The notes: generated by a model not told the origin, from the sequence alone. A stretch of DNA of 64,000 nt from an uncultured Roseateles sp. (GCF_963422335.1 NZ_OY729424.1:186001-250000), one strand, 5' to 3'; positions 8,154 through 17,140 are shown, numbered from the stretch's first letter. Numbers and translations are program-made.

Positions 8154-8573
8154 CTAGGGACGCTCGGGCTCGCTGACGAAGCCGACCTTGCTCAGCCCGG
8201 CCCTGGAAGCGTCGCCCAGGGTCTCGGCCACCAGGCGATAGGCCACGTTCTGATCGGCACGCAAATGCACCTCAGGCTGTACCGGCTTGGCGCCCTCGGC
8301 CTGGAAGCGCTGGGCGGCCTCGGCGCGGCTGACCGGCTCGCCGTTCCAGAAGCGCTGGCCCTGGGCGTCGATCGCAAAGGCGATCTTGTCGGGCTTGAGC
8401 TCGTTGAGCTGGGAGCTGACCTTGGGCAGATCGAGCTTGACGGCGTGCGTCAACAGCGGCGCGGTGACGATGAAGATCACCAGCAGCACCAGCATCACAT
8501 CGATCAGCGGCACCATATTGATGTCGGCCATCGGGGCGCTGCCGCGCTTGCTGTCAAAGGAGGCGAAGGCCAT
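8154..8573 (-). CDS. exbD: ExbD biopolymer transport protein
   Basis: A 139-residue inner-membrane protein of the TonB-ExbB-ExbD motor, which uses the proton gradient to energise outer-membrane receptors. It has a short cytoplasmic N-terminus, one transmembrane helix with the essential aspartate in NMVPLIDVMLVLLVIFIVTAPL, and a periplasmic domain ending in ADQNVAYRLVAETLGDASRAGLSKVGFVSEP. Length and motif are standard for ExbD. It lies 15 bp after exbB and 109 bp before the siderophore receptor, all on the minus strand. Confidence 0.97.
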   Translation of the reverse strand: MAFASFDSKRGSAPMADINMVPLIDVMLVLLVIFIVTAPLLTHAVKLDLPKVSSQLNELKPDKIAFAIDAQGQRFWNGEPVSRAEAAQRFQAEGAKPVQPEVHLRADQNVAYRLVAETLGDASRAGLSKVGFVSEPERP

Positions 8574-8588
8574 CTCTATTCTCCCGAA

Positions 8589-9341
8589 TCAAGCGGTAGC
8601 CACACCGGGTTTCAGCGGCCGCACATTGGCGCTGGCCTGCTGGGCGGCGCCTGGCGCCTCGCCCAGGGTCAGGAAGCTGTGCAGCTCGTAGGCAAAGGCG
8701 TCGAGCCGGGCAGCCAGCACCCGGTTGCTGCGCGTGAGGGCGTTGTAGGCCATGACCGCGGGAATGGCGACGGCCAGACCGATGCCGGTCATGATCAGCG
8801 CCTCGCCGACCGGGCCGGCCACCTTGTCCAGGGTGCCGGAGCCACTCATGCCAATCGCCAGCAGCGCGTGATAGACGCCCCAGACGGTGCCGAACAGGCC
8901 CACGAACGGGGCGGTGGCGCCTATCGTGGCCAGCGTGGTCAGGCCGCTGTCCAGCCGCGTCGTCTCCTCATCCAGCACTTTCTTGATCGTGCGGGTGATG
9001 AAGTCGTTGGCCGTGCCCGCCTCGGCCAGCCGCGCCGCGCCGTGCCGCGCGTGATGGGCCTGGGCATGCAGCGCATGGGCGCTGAGGTGCGAGAACGGAT
9101 CGCGGGCGCCATGGGTGCTGAGCTCGGCCTGCACGGCATCGAGCGAACGCGCGTTCCAGAAGAAATCCAGGAAGGCGGCGCTGCGCTTGCCGCGCAAATA
9201 CTGCGTCAGGCCCTTGCCGGCAATCAAGGCCCAGGAGGCCGCCGACATGATGACCAGCACGGCCAGCAGGAATTTGCCGACGGCGTCGGACTGCGAGATG
9301 AAATGGGCAAAGCCCATGGCGGAAGTGGCGGTGGCATCCAT
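8589..9341 (-). CDS. exbB: ExbB/MotA-TolQ-family proton channel protein
   Basis: A 250-residue inner-membrane component that forms the proton channel of the TonB motor with ExbD. It shows an N-terminal helix (AVGKFLLAVLVIMSAASWALIAG), a cytoplasmic loop, then the conserved TLATIGATAPFVGLFGTVWGVYHALLAIG and EALIMTGIGLAVAIPAVMAYNALTR segments. I start it at the ATG at 9341 (MDATATSAMGFAHF), preceded by AGAGAAG; an upstream in-frame extension to 9416 would run into tonB coding sequence and looks like non-coding overlap. It follows tonB by about 30 bp. Confidence 0.95.
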   Translation of the reverse strand: MDATATSAMGFAHFISQSDAVGKFLLAVLVIMSAASWALIAGKGLTQYLRGKRSAAFLDFFWNARSLDAVQAELSTHGARDPFSHLSAHALHAQAHHARHGAARLAEAGTANDFITRTIKKVLDEETTRLDSGLTTLATIGATAPFVGLFGTVWGVYHALLAIGMSGSGTLDKVAGPVGEALIMTGIGLAVAIPAVMAYNALTRSNRVLAARLDAFAYELHSFLTLGEAPGAAQQASANVRPLKPGVATA

Positions 9342-9373
9342 GATGACTTCTCTGAATTGGGGTCGGAGTGGGA

Positions 9374-10141
9374 TTACTGGTCGAGCTCGTAGGACAGCGG
9401 CGCGGTGGTTTCCCACTCGATCGGCTGGCCGTTCTCGGTCTGAGGGGCAAAGCGGGCCGTGCGAATGTCTTGCAAGGCCTGCTGGTCCAGGCGCGCAAAG
9501 CCGGAGGACTTCTTGACACTGACCTCCTTGAGCACTCCGCGCACATCGACCACGATGCGCAGGTAGACGATGCCCTGCTCGCCCAGCCGGCGTGACAGCA
9601 CGGGCACCGTCATCCGCGGCTCGGCCAGGTAGCGCACGGCATTGGCCGGTATCAGCTTGGGCGCCGGAGGCGCGGCCACCACGGGCGGCGCCGCAGGTGC
9701 GGGCGGGGCCGGCGCCGCGACCACGGGGGCAGGCGGCACGGGCGCCGGTTCCGGCGCGACGAAGCTGGTCGCGGCCGGCGCAGGCATCGGCGCGGCAACG
9801 ATCAAGGGCGCGGGTGCTGGTGGCGCCTTCTGCAGCTGGGCCGTCGGCGGAGGCGGCGGCGGCGGCTTGGGCACGTCGGGCGGGGTGATCAGATGGACCA
9901 TCATCGGCGCCGCCTCGATCACGGCCTGACGCACGACGTCCACCTGCAGCAAGGCCCAGCCGCCCAGCAGGTGGGCGGCCAGCACGCCCCCGCTCAGGCA
10001 GCGACGGGCCACCGGCGACAACTCATCCGCCAGCTCCAGACGCCCAGGCGCCATCTGCAGCGGCGGCTGCTGCGGCGGCGGCAGCACAGTGGGCAGCGTG
10101 GCGGCAGCGAGCGGGTTGGGGACGGAGAAGGCTTGGGTCAC
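9374..10141 (-). CDS. tonB: TonB energy-transducing protein
   Basis: TonB spans the periplasm and transmits ExbBD energy to outer-membrane receptors. The protein has a membrane anchor (about CLSGGVLAAHLLGGWALLQV), a long Pro/Ala-rich periplasmic region (PKPPPPPPPTAQ onward), and a C-terminal TonB domain (VPVLSRRLGEQGIVYLRIVVDVRGVLKEVSVKKSSGFARLDQQAL). The start is uncertain. The frame is open to a TTG at 10195, but that codon lies at the edge of the Fur box. I prefer the GTG at 10141 (255 residues), although no strong ribosome site precedes it; an ATG at 10054 is also possible. First gene of the iron-uptake operon. Confidence 0.9.
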   Translation of the reverse strand: MTQAFSVPNPLAAATLPTVLPPPQQPPLQMAPGRLELADELSPVARRCLSGGVLAAHLLGGWALLQVDVVRQAVIEAAPMMVHLITPPDVPKPPPPPPPTAQLQKAPPAPAPLIVAAPMPAPAATSFVAPEPAPVPPAPVVAAPAPPAPAAPPVVAAPPAPKLIPANAVRYLAEPRMTVPVLSRRLGEQGIVYLRIVVDVRGVLKEVSVKKSSGFARLDQQALQDIRTARFAPQTENGQPIEWETTAPLSYELDQ

Positions 10142-10193
10142 GGCAGATGCGTACGGGGACGGTTTGAAGATTTGTTTCGCAAATCTTAACACC

Positions 10194-10212
10194 AATGCGA
10201 ACCATTCTCATT
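10194..10212. promoter_or_regulatory. Candidate Fur box upstream of tonB
   Basis: AATGCGAACCATTCTCATT is close to the classical 19-bp Fur consensus, with both outer AATG/CATT half-sites conserved. It lies about 50 bp in front of the preferred tonB start and would place tonB-exbBD-receptor-piuC under iron repression. Seen by eye only; Fur binding is inferred. Confidence 0.75.
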
Positions 10213-10319
10213 AGCTTTTTACCCAAAACGCCGTCATCGCTGCGCCAGCGCGCCGATGCGGGTAATCGTTGATCCAAAGCCATAGGCGGGTGCCACGGGC
10301 CGCGGGTATGCTGGCGCCC

Positions 10320-10676
10320 ATGAAAACCATTGTTCGCTGGCTGTTGCTGGCCGCCGCCCTGTTGCTGGTGGCCCATCTCTACACGGGCGTGCACGTCACG
10401 AGCTTCGGAGCAGCAATGGTTGCCGCGCTGGTGCTGGGCCTGCTCAACACCCTGTTGCGGCCGGTGCTGGTGCTGCTGACGTTGCCGGTCACGGTGATCA
10501 CGCTGGGCCTGTTCCTGTTCGTGATCAATGCGCTGATGTTCTGGTTCGCCGCCAATCTGCTGGACGGCTTTGCCGTCGCCGGCTTCAGCGCCGCACTGAT
10601 AGGCTCGCTGATCTACAGCCTGTGCGGCATGGCCATCGACGTGGTGGTCGAGCGCATCTTCCCCAGCGACGCCTGA
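10320..10676 (+). CDS. YvlD/phage-holin-IV-like small membrane protein
   Basis: A 118-residue hydrophobic protein with about four transmembrane helices (WLLLAAALLLVAHLY; FGAAMVAALVLGLLNTLL; VLVLLTLPVTVITLGLFLFVINALMFWFAANLL; a last helix around LIGSLIYSLCGMAIDVVVERI). The LNTLLRPVLVLLTLPVTVITLGLF core is typical of the YvlD family, often labelled phage holin family although it is a chromosomal housekeeping membrane protein of unknown function. The ATG at 10320 was selected because the protein begins MKTIVRWLLL there. There is no phage context around it. Confidence 0.85.
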   Translation: MKTIVRWLLLAAALLLVAHLYTGVHVTSFGAAMVAALVLGLLNTLLRPVLVLLTLPVTVITLGLFLFVINALMFWFAANLLDGFAVAGFSAALIGSLIYSLCGMAIDVVVERIFPSDA

Positions 10677-10688
10677 GCCTGGAGAGCG

Positions 10689-12308
10689 TCAGCGGGTGAC
10701 TGGCTCGTCCGCACCGGCCGGCACCTCCCGGCGCGGATTCAGGTCCTGCAGCTCCTGGCGACGCGAGGCCAGCAGCGCACGCAGGCGTGACTCGAGCACC
10801 GCCGCCTCGACCTGATCGGCATCGCGCCCCCGCGACAGCCGGATGCCCGAGCGCAAGCGGTCGATGCCGCCCACGATATCGCCCAGCGCCACGCGGGCCT
10901 CGGCCTGTGCGCGCACCGAGCGAAGCGAATGGTCCAGCCGCTCCCACAGCTGGGCGAGCAGGCCCCAGGCCTGAGCATCGTGAGGGTCCAGGGCCACCCA
11001 GGTCTGCAGCGTCTCGGCATTCTCGATCCATTGCGCCTTGTCGGCCAGGGCCAGCGCCAGCTGCGCGCGTTGCAGCACCACAGGCCTGGAGCGATCCTTG
11101 GCCAGGGGCAGCAGCGCCTGTTGCGCCTGCAGCGGCTGCGAGCGCGCCAGGGCGAGTTCGGCGCGCAGCAGGCTCAGCGCGCGGTGCACGCGCGGCTCAC
11201 CGCTGACCAGGTCGGCGACCGCCTGGGCGCTGTTCAGCGCCGTCTCGGCCCGCGGCCAGTTGCGCATCTTGATCGACGCGTAGGCACTGGCATACAGCGC
11301 CGACAGGCGTTCGCCCACGCCCGGCTGGCGCACCCCGGCGTCCAGCGCCTGCAACTGCTGCCAGGCCTCGGCGCGGGCATCCATCAAGACCTTGGCACGC
11401 GCCTGAATCAGCGCGTGCTCCAATGAACTCTGCGGCAAGACTGGGGGCGCCGTGGCCAGGCGCTCGCGGGCATCGCCGATACGCTCGCTGGTCATCGGGT
11501 GGGTGCGCAGATAGGGGTAGCCGCCGCTGTCATTGAGGTGATAGGCCTGGTCCAGCTTCTCGAACATGCTGGCCATGCCCGAACTGGCGAAACCCGCCCC
11601 GGTGAGCAGACCGAAACCGACGCGGTCGGCCTCGCGCTCCATGTCCCGGGAGAAGTTCAGCTGGCCCTGCGCCGCCGCCGCCTGCGAGCCGACCAGCACG
11701 GCATTGGCCGCGTCGGGGCTGTGGCTGCGCGCCGCGGCCAGCAGGCCCACCAGCATGCCGGCCAGCGCCATCATCGACTGACGCGAATCGCTGGCAATGC
11801 GTCGCGCCACATGGCGCTGGGTGACGTGGGACAGCTCATGCGCCATCACCGAAGCCAGCTCGTCGCGGCTGGTGGTCATCGCAATCAGGCCCAGATGCAC
11901 ACCGACGAAGCCGCCGGGCAGCGCAAAGGCATTCACATTGCGGTCACGCACCAGGAAGATTTCCCAGGCGAAGCGCTCATTGGTCTCGGGCACGATATTG
12001 CCGTTCTGGCGCGCCACCGCCAGCAACGGCGTCCACAGCTGCTGGACGTATTCAAGCAGCAAGGGGTCGTCGAGATAGTCCGGGTCGACGCGGATCTCGC
12101 GCATGATCTGGTCGCCGATGCGCCGCTCGGTGCCCACCCCCAGCCCCTCGGAAACCGAATCGCCGAGGCTGGGCAGATTGATCTGGGCCATGGCCGGCGG
12201 CGCGTAGATGCTGGCCGCGGGACACAGCAGCAGGGCGGCAGCACTGGCGAGCACTCGCTTGCGGAACCCCATGACGAGGCGGCGGCGAGGCAAGGTCTTC
12301 AGGGACAT
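10689..12308 (-). CDS. BepA-like periplasmic M48 metalloprotease with TPR repeats
   Basis: A 539-residue exported protein. It has a signal peptide (to about residue 41, ending PPAMA-QI), a zinc-protease domain with the HExxH motif in MAHELSHVTQRH, and the second-shell EREADRVGFGLL that supplies the third zinc ligand. A helical TPR-like C-terminal half follows (repeated LALARSQPLQAQQALLPLA-type segments). This architecture is that of BepA/YfgC, which controls quality of LptD and BAM substrates in the outer membrane. Length is slightly above the E. coli enzyme (487). It is convergent with the small membrane protein gene (stops 12 bp apart) and divergent from moaC. Confidence 0.9.
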   Translation of the reverse strand: MSLKTLPRRRLVMGFRKRVLASAAALLLCPAASIYAPPAMAQINLPSLGDSVSEGLGVGTERRIGDQIMREIRVDPDYLDDPLLLEYVQQLWTPLLAVARQNGNIVPETNERFAWEIFLVRDRNVNAFALPGGFVGVHLGLIAMTTSRDELASVMAHELSHVTQRHVARRIASDSRQSMMALAGMLVGLLAAARSHSPDAANAVLVGSQAAAAQGQLNFSRDMEREADRVGFGLLTGAGFASSGMASMFEKLDQAYHLNDSGGYPYLRTHPMTSERIGDARERLATAPPVLPQSSLEHALIQARAKVLMDARAEAWQQLQALDAGVRQPGVGERLSALYASAYASIKMRNWPRAETALNSAQAVADLVSGEPRVHRALSLLRAELALARSQPLQAQQALLPLAKDRSRPVVLQRAQLALALADKAQWIENAETLQTWVALDPHDAQAWGLLAQLWERLDHSLRSVRAQAEARVALGDIVGGIDRLRSGIRLSRGRDADQVEAAVLESRLRALLASRRQELQDLNPRREVPAGADEPVTR

Positions 12309-12418
12309 CAGGAACTCTCTTCTTCAGCAGACGCCCGCAGCATAGCGCCAGGGCGACCCGTTCGACAGCGGGCACTCTCGTATCATGACAGCCCCAAGGT
12401 TTCGCGATTGTTGCTGCG

Positions 12419-12937
12419 ATGAGCACCCCGCCCTCCCCACCCGCTGCCCCCACCTCCTCCCCGCTGACGCACTTCGATGCTCAGGGCCAGGCCCATATGG
12501 TGGACGTGGCGGCCAAGGCGGTCACGCACCGCATTGCACGGGCCACCGGGTTCATCGAGATGCAGCCCGCCACCTTGACGCTGATCAGCAGCGGCAGCGC
12601 CAAGAAGGGCGATGTGATCGGCATCGCCCGCATTGCCGCCATCCAGGCCGCCAAGCGCACCGCCGACCTGATCCCGCTGTGCCACCCGCTGCCGCTGACG
12701 CGCGTGGCGGTCGAGTTCGCCATCGACACCGCCCTGAGCCGCGTGCACTGCACGGTGCAGGCCGAGACGCTGGGCCAGACCGGGGTCGAGATGGAGGCAC
12801 TGACCGCCGTGCAGATCGGCCTGCTGACCATCTACGACATGTGCAAGGCAGCCGATCGCGGCATGGTCATGAGCCAGATCCGGTTGCTGGAAAAGCAGGG
12901 AGGCAAGTCGGGCACCTGGGTCGCCGACTCGCCTTGA
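12419..12937 (+). CDS. moaC: Cyclic pyranopterin monophosphate synthase MoaC
   Basis: A 172-residue molybdenum-cofactor biosynthesis enzyme that, with MoaA, converts GTP to cyclic pyranopterin monophosphate. It shows HFDAQGQAHMVDVAAK at the N-terminus, the active-site LIPLCHPLPLTRVAVEF and GVEMEALTAVQIGLLTIYDMCKAADRGM blocks, all hallmarks of MoaC. Length is normal. It stands alone here, divergent from the BepA-like gene and convergent with the first PglL gene, whose stop is 13 bp away. Confidence 0.97.
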   Translation: MSTPPSPPAAPTSSPLTHFDAQGQAHMVDVAAKAVTHRIARATGFIEMQPATLTLISSGSAKKGDVIGIARIAAIQAAKRTADLIPLCHPLPLTRVAVEFAIDTALSRVHCTVQAETLGQTGVEMEALTAVQIGLLTIYDMCKAADRGMVMSQIRLLEKQGGKSGTWVADSP

Positions 12938-12949
12938 CGCGCTGACCAG

Positions 12950-14704
12950 CTAGCGCATCTCCCGGAAGTCGAACACCCGCGTCACCGGCTCACACTGAAA
13001 CGGCTGAGGCTCGCCCTCGGCCCGCGGCTCGCCGCAGACCGCCAGCCATTCATCGGCCTGGGTATTGTGGAACTCGCGCAGCCGCTCGACCACATAACGC
13101 GCCCGCTCATCGTCGCCCGTGGCATGCAGCGACTGCGCCCAGGCCATCATCAGGCGCACGTCAATCAGATTGTGGGCGGTCCGCCTGGCCGCCGCCAGCG
13201 CCTGTGGGCCGGGGCTGAGCGTGGTGGCCGCGGCATAGTCGGCCTGGGTGGCAAACAGAAGGCTTTGCTGGCCGCGGGCAATGCGCGACTCAAGCGATGT
13301 CGCCCCGGCCGGCGGTGCGTAGATCACCACCGCGCTGCGGTAGTCGACCAGGGTCAGCAGTCCGAGCAGCACCATCAACCCGCCGCACAACACCAACACG
13401 CCACCAGGCAAGGCCCAGGCCTCCCGAGGTGGCGCCGGCTCCTGCGGCGCGCGACCCAGGCACAGGCCCAGGAACAGGGCCGTGGGCAGCAGGAAATAGG
13501 CGTACCAGAGCGGGTATTCCAGCAAGCTGTGCAGCCCTATCATCAGCACCATCATGAAAGCGCAGCGCAGGGCCACGGCCGCGCTGCCGGTCTCCTGCCG
13601 GCTGGCCCGAAAAGCCCGCCACAGGGACCAGCCCATCAGACCCAGAACCAACAAGGCCAGCGGCAACCCGAGCTCGACCATCAGCTGCATCGGCAGATTG
13701 TGGGTGTGGTCAAAGAAGGCCGTCGGCCGCTGGGGAAAGGGCGTCATCGTCCAGGCCAGGTTGAACTCGCCCCAACCCACGCCCGTCAGCGGGTTCTGCT
13801 TCAGCAGCGTCCAGGCATTGGCCAGGATGGCCAGCCGCGAGGGCGAGCCCGCCCCCTCCGAGACCCGGTTGGCTGCCCCGAACGCATGGCCGCTGGCATC
13901 CGCCCAGACGCCCATCAGCAGCCAACTCAGGCCCAGCATCAACGGTGTGCACAGCAGGGCCAGACGCGAGGCCCGGCTCAGCTTGCGGTCCAGTGCGCCC
14001 CACAGCGTCAGGATGCCCACACCTATCATGCCGGTGCGGGAGGCGCTCAGCACCACGGTGAACACAAACAGCCCCAGCAAGGCCCAGACCGCCTCACGCC
14101 GCACCCGCCGCGCTTCGCCCAGCCAGACCGCCGCCACGCATGACCACATCAGCAGACTGGCCAGGTGATTGGGCTGGCGCATATTGCTGATCGCCCTGCC
14201 GGGCACCGTCGAACGGGCGATCCAGTCGCCATCGGCCCACTGCGGCAGGAACACCTGGATGCCACCGACCACGGCGCTCAGCAAGCCCGCCACCACCCAG
14301 CCCACACACAGCATCGTCAGCAAGGCTTCGCCATGCCCGCTCTGCCGCACGGCGCAACCGGTGAGCAACAGCACCGCAGCGCCCAGCAGCAACGCCAGGG
14401 CATGCAAAGCCAGCGACGGGGGCAGTTGCGACCCGAACACAGAGGCGCCAGCGGCCAGCATCAACAGCAGCAGGGCAGCCAGCGCCGAAGCCCCGGGCAC
14501 AGGATCGACGCGCCGCGATGGCACATTGGCCAGCAGCAGCGCCGCAAATCCGCCCCAGGCCATCACCGCCGCAACCTGGTTGAACAGGGTCGCCGAGGGT
14601 GGCTGGTTGTAGGCGATCAGGCTGGCAAGACAGCAGGCGACCAGCGCGGCCAGCGAGAGTTCAGGCGTATGACGTGGTTCTGGACTGGTGGACAAGTGGC
14701 TCAA
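12950..14704 (-). CDS. PglL-like O-oligosaccharyltransferase / Wzy_C ligase, copy 1
   Basis: A 584-residue polytopic membrane protein with about ten or more helices. The ligase signature regions are RQPNHLASLLMWS near residue 180 and the periplasmic DHTHNLPMQLMVELGLPLALLVL near residue 330, including the conserved histidine of PglL/WaaL enzymes. The C-terminal cytosolic or periplasmic tail (ESRIARGQQSLL to HATGDDERARYVVERLREF) is shared with the neighbouring paralogue. PglL enzymes move lipid-linked glycans onto pilin Ser/Thr residues or onto other exported proteins. It lies 55 bp downstream of copy 2, likely co-transcribed with it, and downstream of the pilin gene. A WaaL-type O-antigen role cannot be excluded by sequence alone. 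Confidence 0.85.
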   Translation of the reverse strand: MSHLSTSPEPRHTPELSLAALVACCLASLIAYNQPPSATLFNQVAAVMAWGGFAALLLANVPSRRVDPVPGASALAALLLLMLAAGASVFGSQLPPSLALHALALLLGAAVLLLTGCAVRQSGHGEALLTMLCVGWVVAGLLSAVVGGIQVFLPQWADGDWIARSTVPGRAISNMRQPNHLASLLMWSCVAAVWLGEARRVRREAVWALLGLFVFTVVLSASRTGMIGVGILTLWGALDRKLSRASRLALLCTPLMLGLSWLLMGVWADASGHAFGAANRVSEGAGSPSRLAILANAWTLLKQNPLTGVGWGEFNLAWTMTPFPQRPTAFFDHTHNLPMQLMVELGLPLALLVLGLMGWSLWRAFRASRQETGSAAVALRCAFMMVLMIGLHSLLEYPLWYAYFLLPTALFLGLCLGRAPQEPAPPREAWALPGGVLVLCGGLMVLLGLLTLVDYRSAVVIYAPPAGATSLESRIARGQQSLLFATQADYAAATTLSPGPQALAAARRTAHNLIDVRLMMAWAQSLHATGDDERARYVVERLREFHNTQADEWLAVCGEPRAEGEPQPFQCEPVTRVFDFREMR

Positions 14705-14759
14705 CCCGGATGGCGAAGCACGTAATCTAACCGGACCCGGAGCGCATCAGTCCCGGACG

Positions 14760-16553
14760 TCAAAGCATGTCGCGGTAGGTGAAGGACCGGGTGGGGGGGG
14801 TGCACTGGAAGGGTTTGGGTTGGCCGGGTGCACGCACCACATCGCACTCTGCGAACCAGGGGAAAAAATCCTCGTGTTTAAACTCGCGCAAGCGCTGCGC
14901 CAGGAAACGCGCACGCTCATCATCACCTGTGGCATGAAGTGATTCGGCCCAAGCGCGCAGTAGCAATAGATCGACCAACCTGGGTGCAGCACGCTTGCTT
15001 GCGGCCAGGCCAGCTTCTCCGGGGGGGTAATTGGTCGCAAAAGCGAAGTCCGCTTGCGGCGCGAATAGCCAAGCCCCTTGTGCACGCTCGATGCGCTCGA
15101 TCAAAGGCAAGGCTACGGCCTCGGAGTCATAGATCCGGGCGACGCGCATGAAGTCCACCAGGGTGACCAAGCCCATCGTCAGCACCAGCAGACCTGCCAA
15201 CTTCAAAGCGCCGGTACGAATTGGCTTCGGTCGATCGAACGCCGCTCCGGCCGGTGTGCTGGCGCCAAGACACAGCCCCCATGCCAACGCCGTAGGCAGC
15301 AGGAAGTAGAAAAACCAGAGTGGGTACTCCATCAAGCTATGAATACCGACCAATAGCACCATCATGAAGGCGCAGCGAAGGGCCGTGCCTTCAGCCGCAT
15401 GCGCTTTGTCACTAGCGGTGAACGCGCGCGCCAGTGCCCAACACAGGAGCCCGACGACCAGCAAACCAAGTGGCAGCCCCAACTCGGCAATCAGGTGCAA
15501 GGGCAAGTTATGTGCATTGTCAAACGTCTCCACCAGGCGATTGGCATTGGGTGTCAATGTCCAGGCAAGATTGAATCCGCCCCATCCGACCCCGGTTAAC
15601 GGATGCTGTTTGATCAAGTCCCAAGCACTGAGCCAAACGCCAAACCTCGAAGACCCAAGACCGTCACCCACGCGGGCGGCTGCGCCCAAGGACTGTTCAG
15701 TGAACTGCGCCCAAATATACAAGCCGATCCAGGCAACAGCCATCATTGCCGGAGCCCACATGAGCGCTCGGCGTGATGGCGGCATCAGGCGTCGATCGAA
15801 CCACGCCCAGATGGTCAGAACGATCAACCCGAACTGGCCTGTTCTGGATCCACTGAGCACGATTCCAAAAACAAGCACCCCCAACAACGTCGGAAGCCAA
15901 CCTCGACGCAGTCGGCCTGCCTCGCTCAACCAAATCAACCCGACACATGCCCATAGAAGGTAGGTGGCCATTTGGTTGGGCTGTCGAATATTGCCCACCG
16001 CTCGGCCCGGAAGCGAGGTTGCGGCAATCCAATCATTGCCAGTGAGAGTTGGGGCGAACGCCTGCAAAATGCCGACGACGACCGACAGAAGCCCCAGTGC
16101 GACCCATCCCGCGCTGAGTGCAGTCATCAGCGAGTTTGTATATCCGGCCTGACGGGCCAACACTCCCGCATATATGAGGATCATCGTCGCCAGCAAACCT
16201 CCAGCCGACGCAATAGCCATCGAAAACGGCAGGAACGCGAAAATGTAGGAGCCCAGTACTCCGGCCATCAACAAGAGTAGTGCAGCCATCAAAGGCCCCG
16301 CCAGGCCCATCGATAGCGAACGCGATTGCTGAGAACTTGCCAAGCTGGTGGTGAACAGGCCCCATGCAATCAATGCTGCGACCTGATTCAGCACCGTCGT
16401 CGAAGGCCTGATGGTGCAAGCAATCATCGGTGCCAGCACGCAGGCCAAGGCTGCGAATAGGCATGGAAGCGTGTTCAGCGCCATCCCATCGGCATTCGGA
16501 TCCCGCAAATTGAAACTGGGAGCTGTGTCTGGAGTGGCGGGGGTCAATTGCAT
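14760..16553 (-). CDS. PglL-like O-oligosaccharyltransferase / Wzy_C ligase, copy 2
   Basis: A 597-residue multi-span membrane protein paralogous to the next gene downstream. Matching blocks include PSTTVLNQVAALIAWGLF, IRQPNQMATYLLWACVGLIWL, DNAHNLPLHLIAELGLPLGLLV and the C-terminal WAESLHATGDDERARFLAQRLREF. The DNAHNLP/DHTHNLP position carries the catalytic-type histidine of the family. Base composition is visibly less GC-rich than the flanking genes, suggesting a different history from copy 1. The start could also be residue 24 (MALNTLP). It is separated from pilA only by a hairpin terminator, so read-through from the pilin promoter is possible. A role in pilin O-glycosylation is inferred from position. 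Confidence 0.85.
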   Translation of the reverse strand: MQLTPATPDTAPSFNLRDPNADGMALNTLPCLFAALACVLAPMIACTIRPSTTVLNQVAALIAWGLFTTSLASSQQSRSLSMGLAGPLMAALLLLMAGVLGSYIFAFLPFSMAIASAGGLLATMILIYAGVLARQAGYTNSLMTALSAGWVALGLLSVVVGILQAFAPTLTGNDWIAATSLPGRAVGNIRQPNQMATYLLWACVGLIWLSEAGRLRRGWLPTLLGVLVFGIVLSGSRTGQFGLIVLTIWAWFDRRLMPPSRRALMWAPAMMAVAWIGLYIWAQFTEQSLGAAARVGDGLGSSRFGVWLSAWDLIKQHPLTGVGWGGFNLAWTLTPNANRLVETFDNAHNLPLHLIAELGLPLGLLVVGLLCWALARAFTASDKAHAAEGTALRCAFMMVLLVGIHSLMEYPLWFFYFLLPTALAWGLCLGASTPAGAAFDRPKPIRTGALKLAGLLVLTMGLVTLVDFMRVARIYDSEAVALPLIERIERAQGAWLFAPQADFAFATNYPPGEAGLAASKRAAPRLVDLLLLRAWAESLHATGDDERARFLAQRLREFKHEDFFPWFAECDVVRAPGQPKPFQCTPPTRSFTYRDML

Positions 16554-16618
16554 ACCTCAAAGCGTGCAGTAGACGTTGAGTCCATTCATCAGGACTGCAC
16601 CCGACGAACGCCAATGGC

Positions 16619-16644
16619 AAAAGCGCCCACCGAAGTGGGCGCTT
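16619..16644 (-). terminator. Terminator downstream of pilA
   Basis: A nine-base stem (AGCGCCCAC / GTGGGCGCT) closed by a stable TTCG tetraloop on the minus strand is followed by a short T-run. It lies 56 bp after the pilin stop codon and before the first PglL gene, so it probably ends most pilA transcripts with some read-through. Confidence 0.75.
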
Positions 16645-16699
16645 CTCGACAATTCGGTATGCATGCGGCGCCAGCGGCACGCCTTACCAAGAAACCAGA

Positions 16700-17140
16700 T
16701 CAGGACTTCGGCAGGTACTTGGAATCAACGGTTCCGGTAACAGCCCAAGTCATCCCGGACTGGTTGCAGGTGCCGGTGTAGATGACCGTATCATCCAGTG
16801 CGACCTGGCTGCCGATCTTCTTCATCTTGATCGTCACCACGCCGGTAGCGGGTGGGCCGTCGGTGCCGGAGATGGCAACCGAATTGACGTTGTTACCCGA
16901 TATGGAGGCCGGCAAGCCAAGGGAAGAGGCACTAACACTGGCACCCAGCGAACCTTCGCTGCAGGCAAGGCCCAACGCCGTACGTGCAGGCGCGGTCAGA
17001 CCCGGCGCCTCGGAGACTTTAGCCTTCACCGTGTAATCCTGATACGCCGGCAGAGCCACTGCGGCCAAGATACCAATAATCGCCACGACGATCATCAGTT
17101 CGATCAGGGTGAAACCTTGTTGTACGCGCTTCATGCTCAT
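16700..17140 (-). CDS. pilA: Type IV major pilin (type IVa prepilin)
   Basis: A 146-residue prepilin. The leader MSMKRVQQG is cut by PilD before the N-methylated phenylalanine of FTLIELMIVVAIIGILAAVALPAYQDYTVKAK, with Glu5 of the mature form present. The C-terminal part holds a disulfide-type cysteine pair (LACSEGS and YTGTCNQSG) typical of the pilin head. The ATG at 17140 has GGAG eight bases upstream; a second ATG two codons later would give a shorter leader. Serine/threonine-rich head segments (SVSASSLGLPASISG) are plausible acceptors for the PglL-like enzymes downstream. Expression probably depends on sigma-54 (promoter at 17193-17208). Confidence 0.97.
   Translation of the reverse strand: MSMKRVQQGFTLIELMIVVAIIGILAAVALPAYQDYTVKAKVSEAPGLTAPARTALGLACSEGSLGASVSASSLGLPASISGNNVNSVAISGTDGPPATGVVTIKMKKIGSQVALDDTVIYTGTCNQSGMTWAVTGTVDSKYLPKS

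Noticed and set aside
10320..10676. Prophage remnant suggested by the holin-like label of the small membrane protein
   Set aside because: The YvlD family is chromosomal and widespread, and no other phage genes, integrase or att-like repeats are near.
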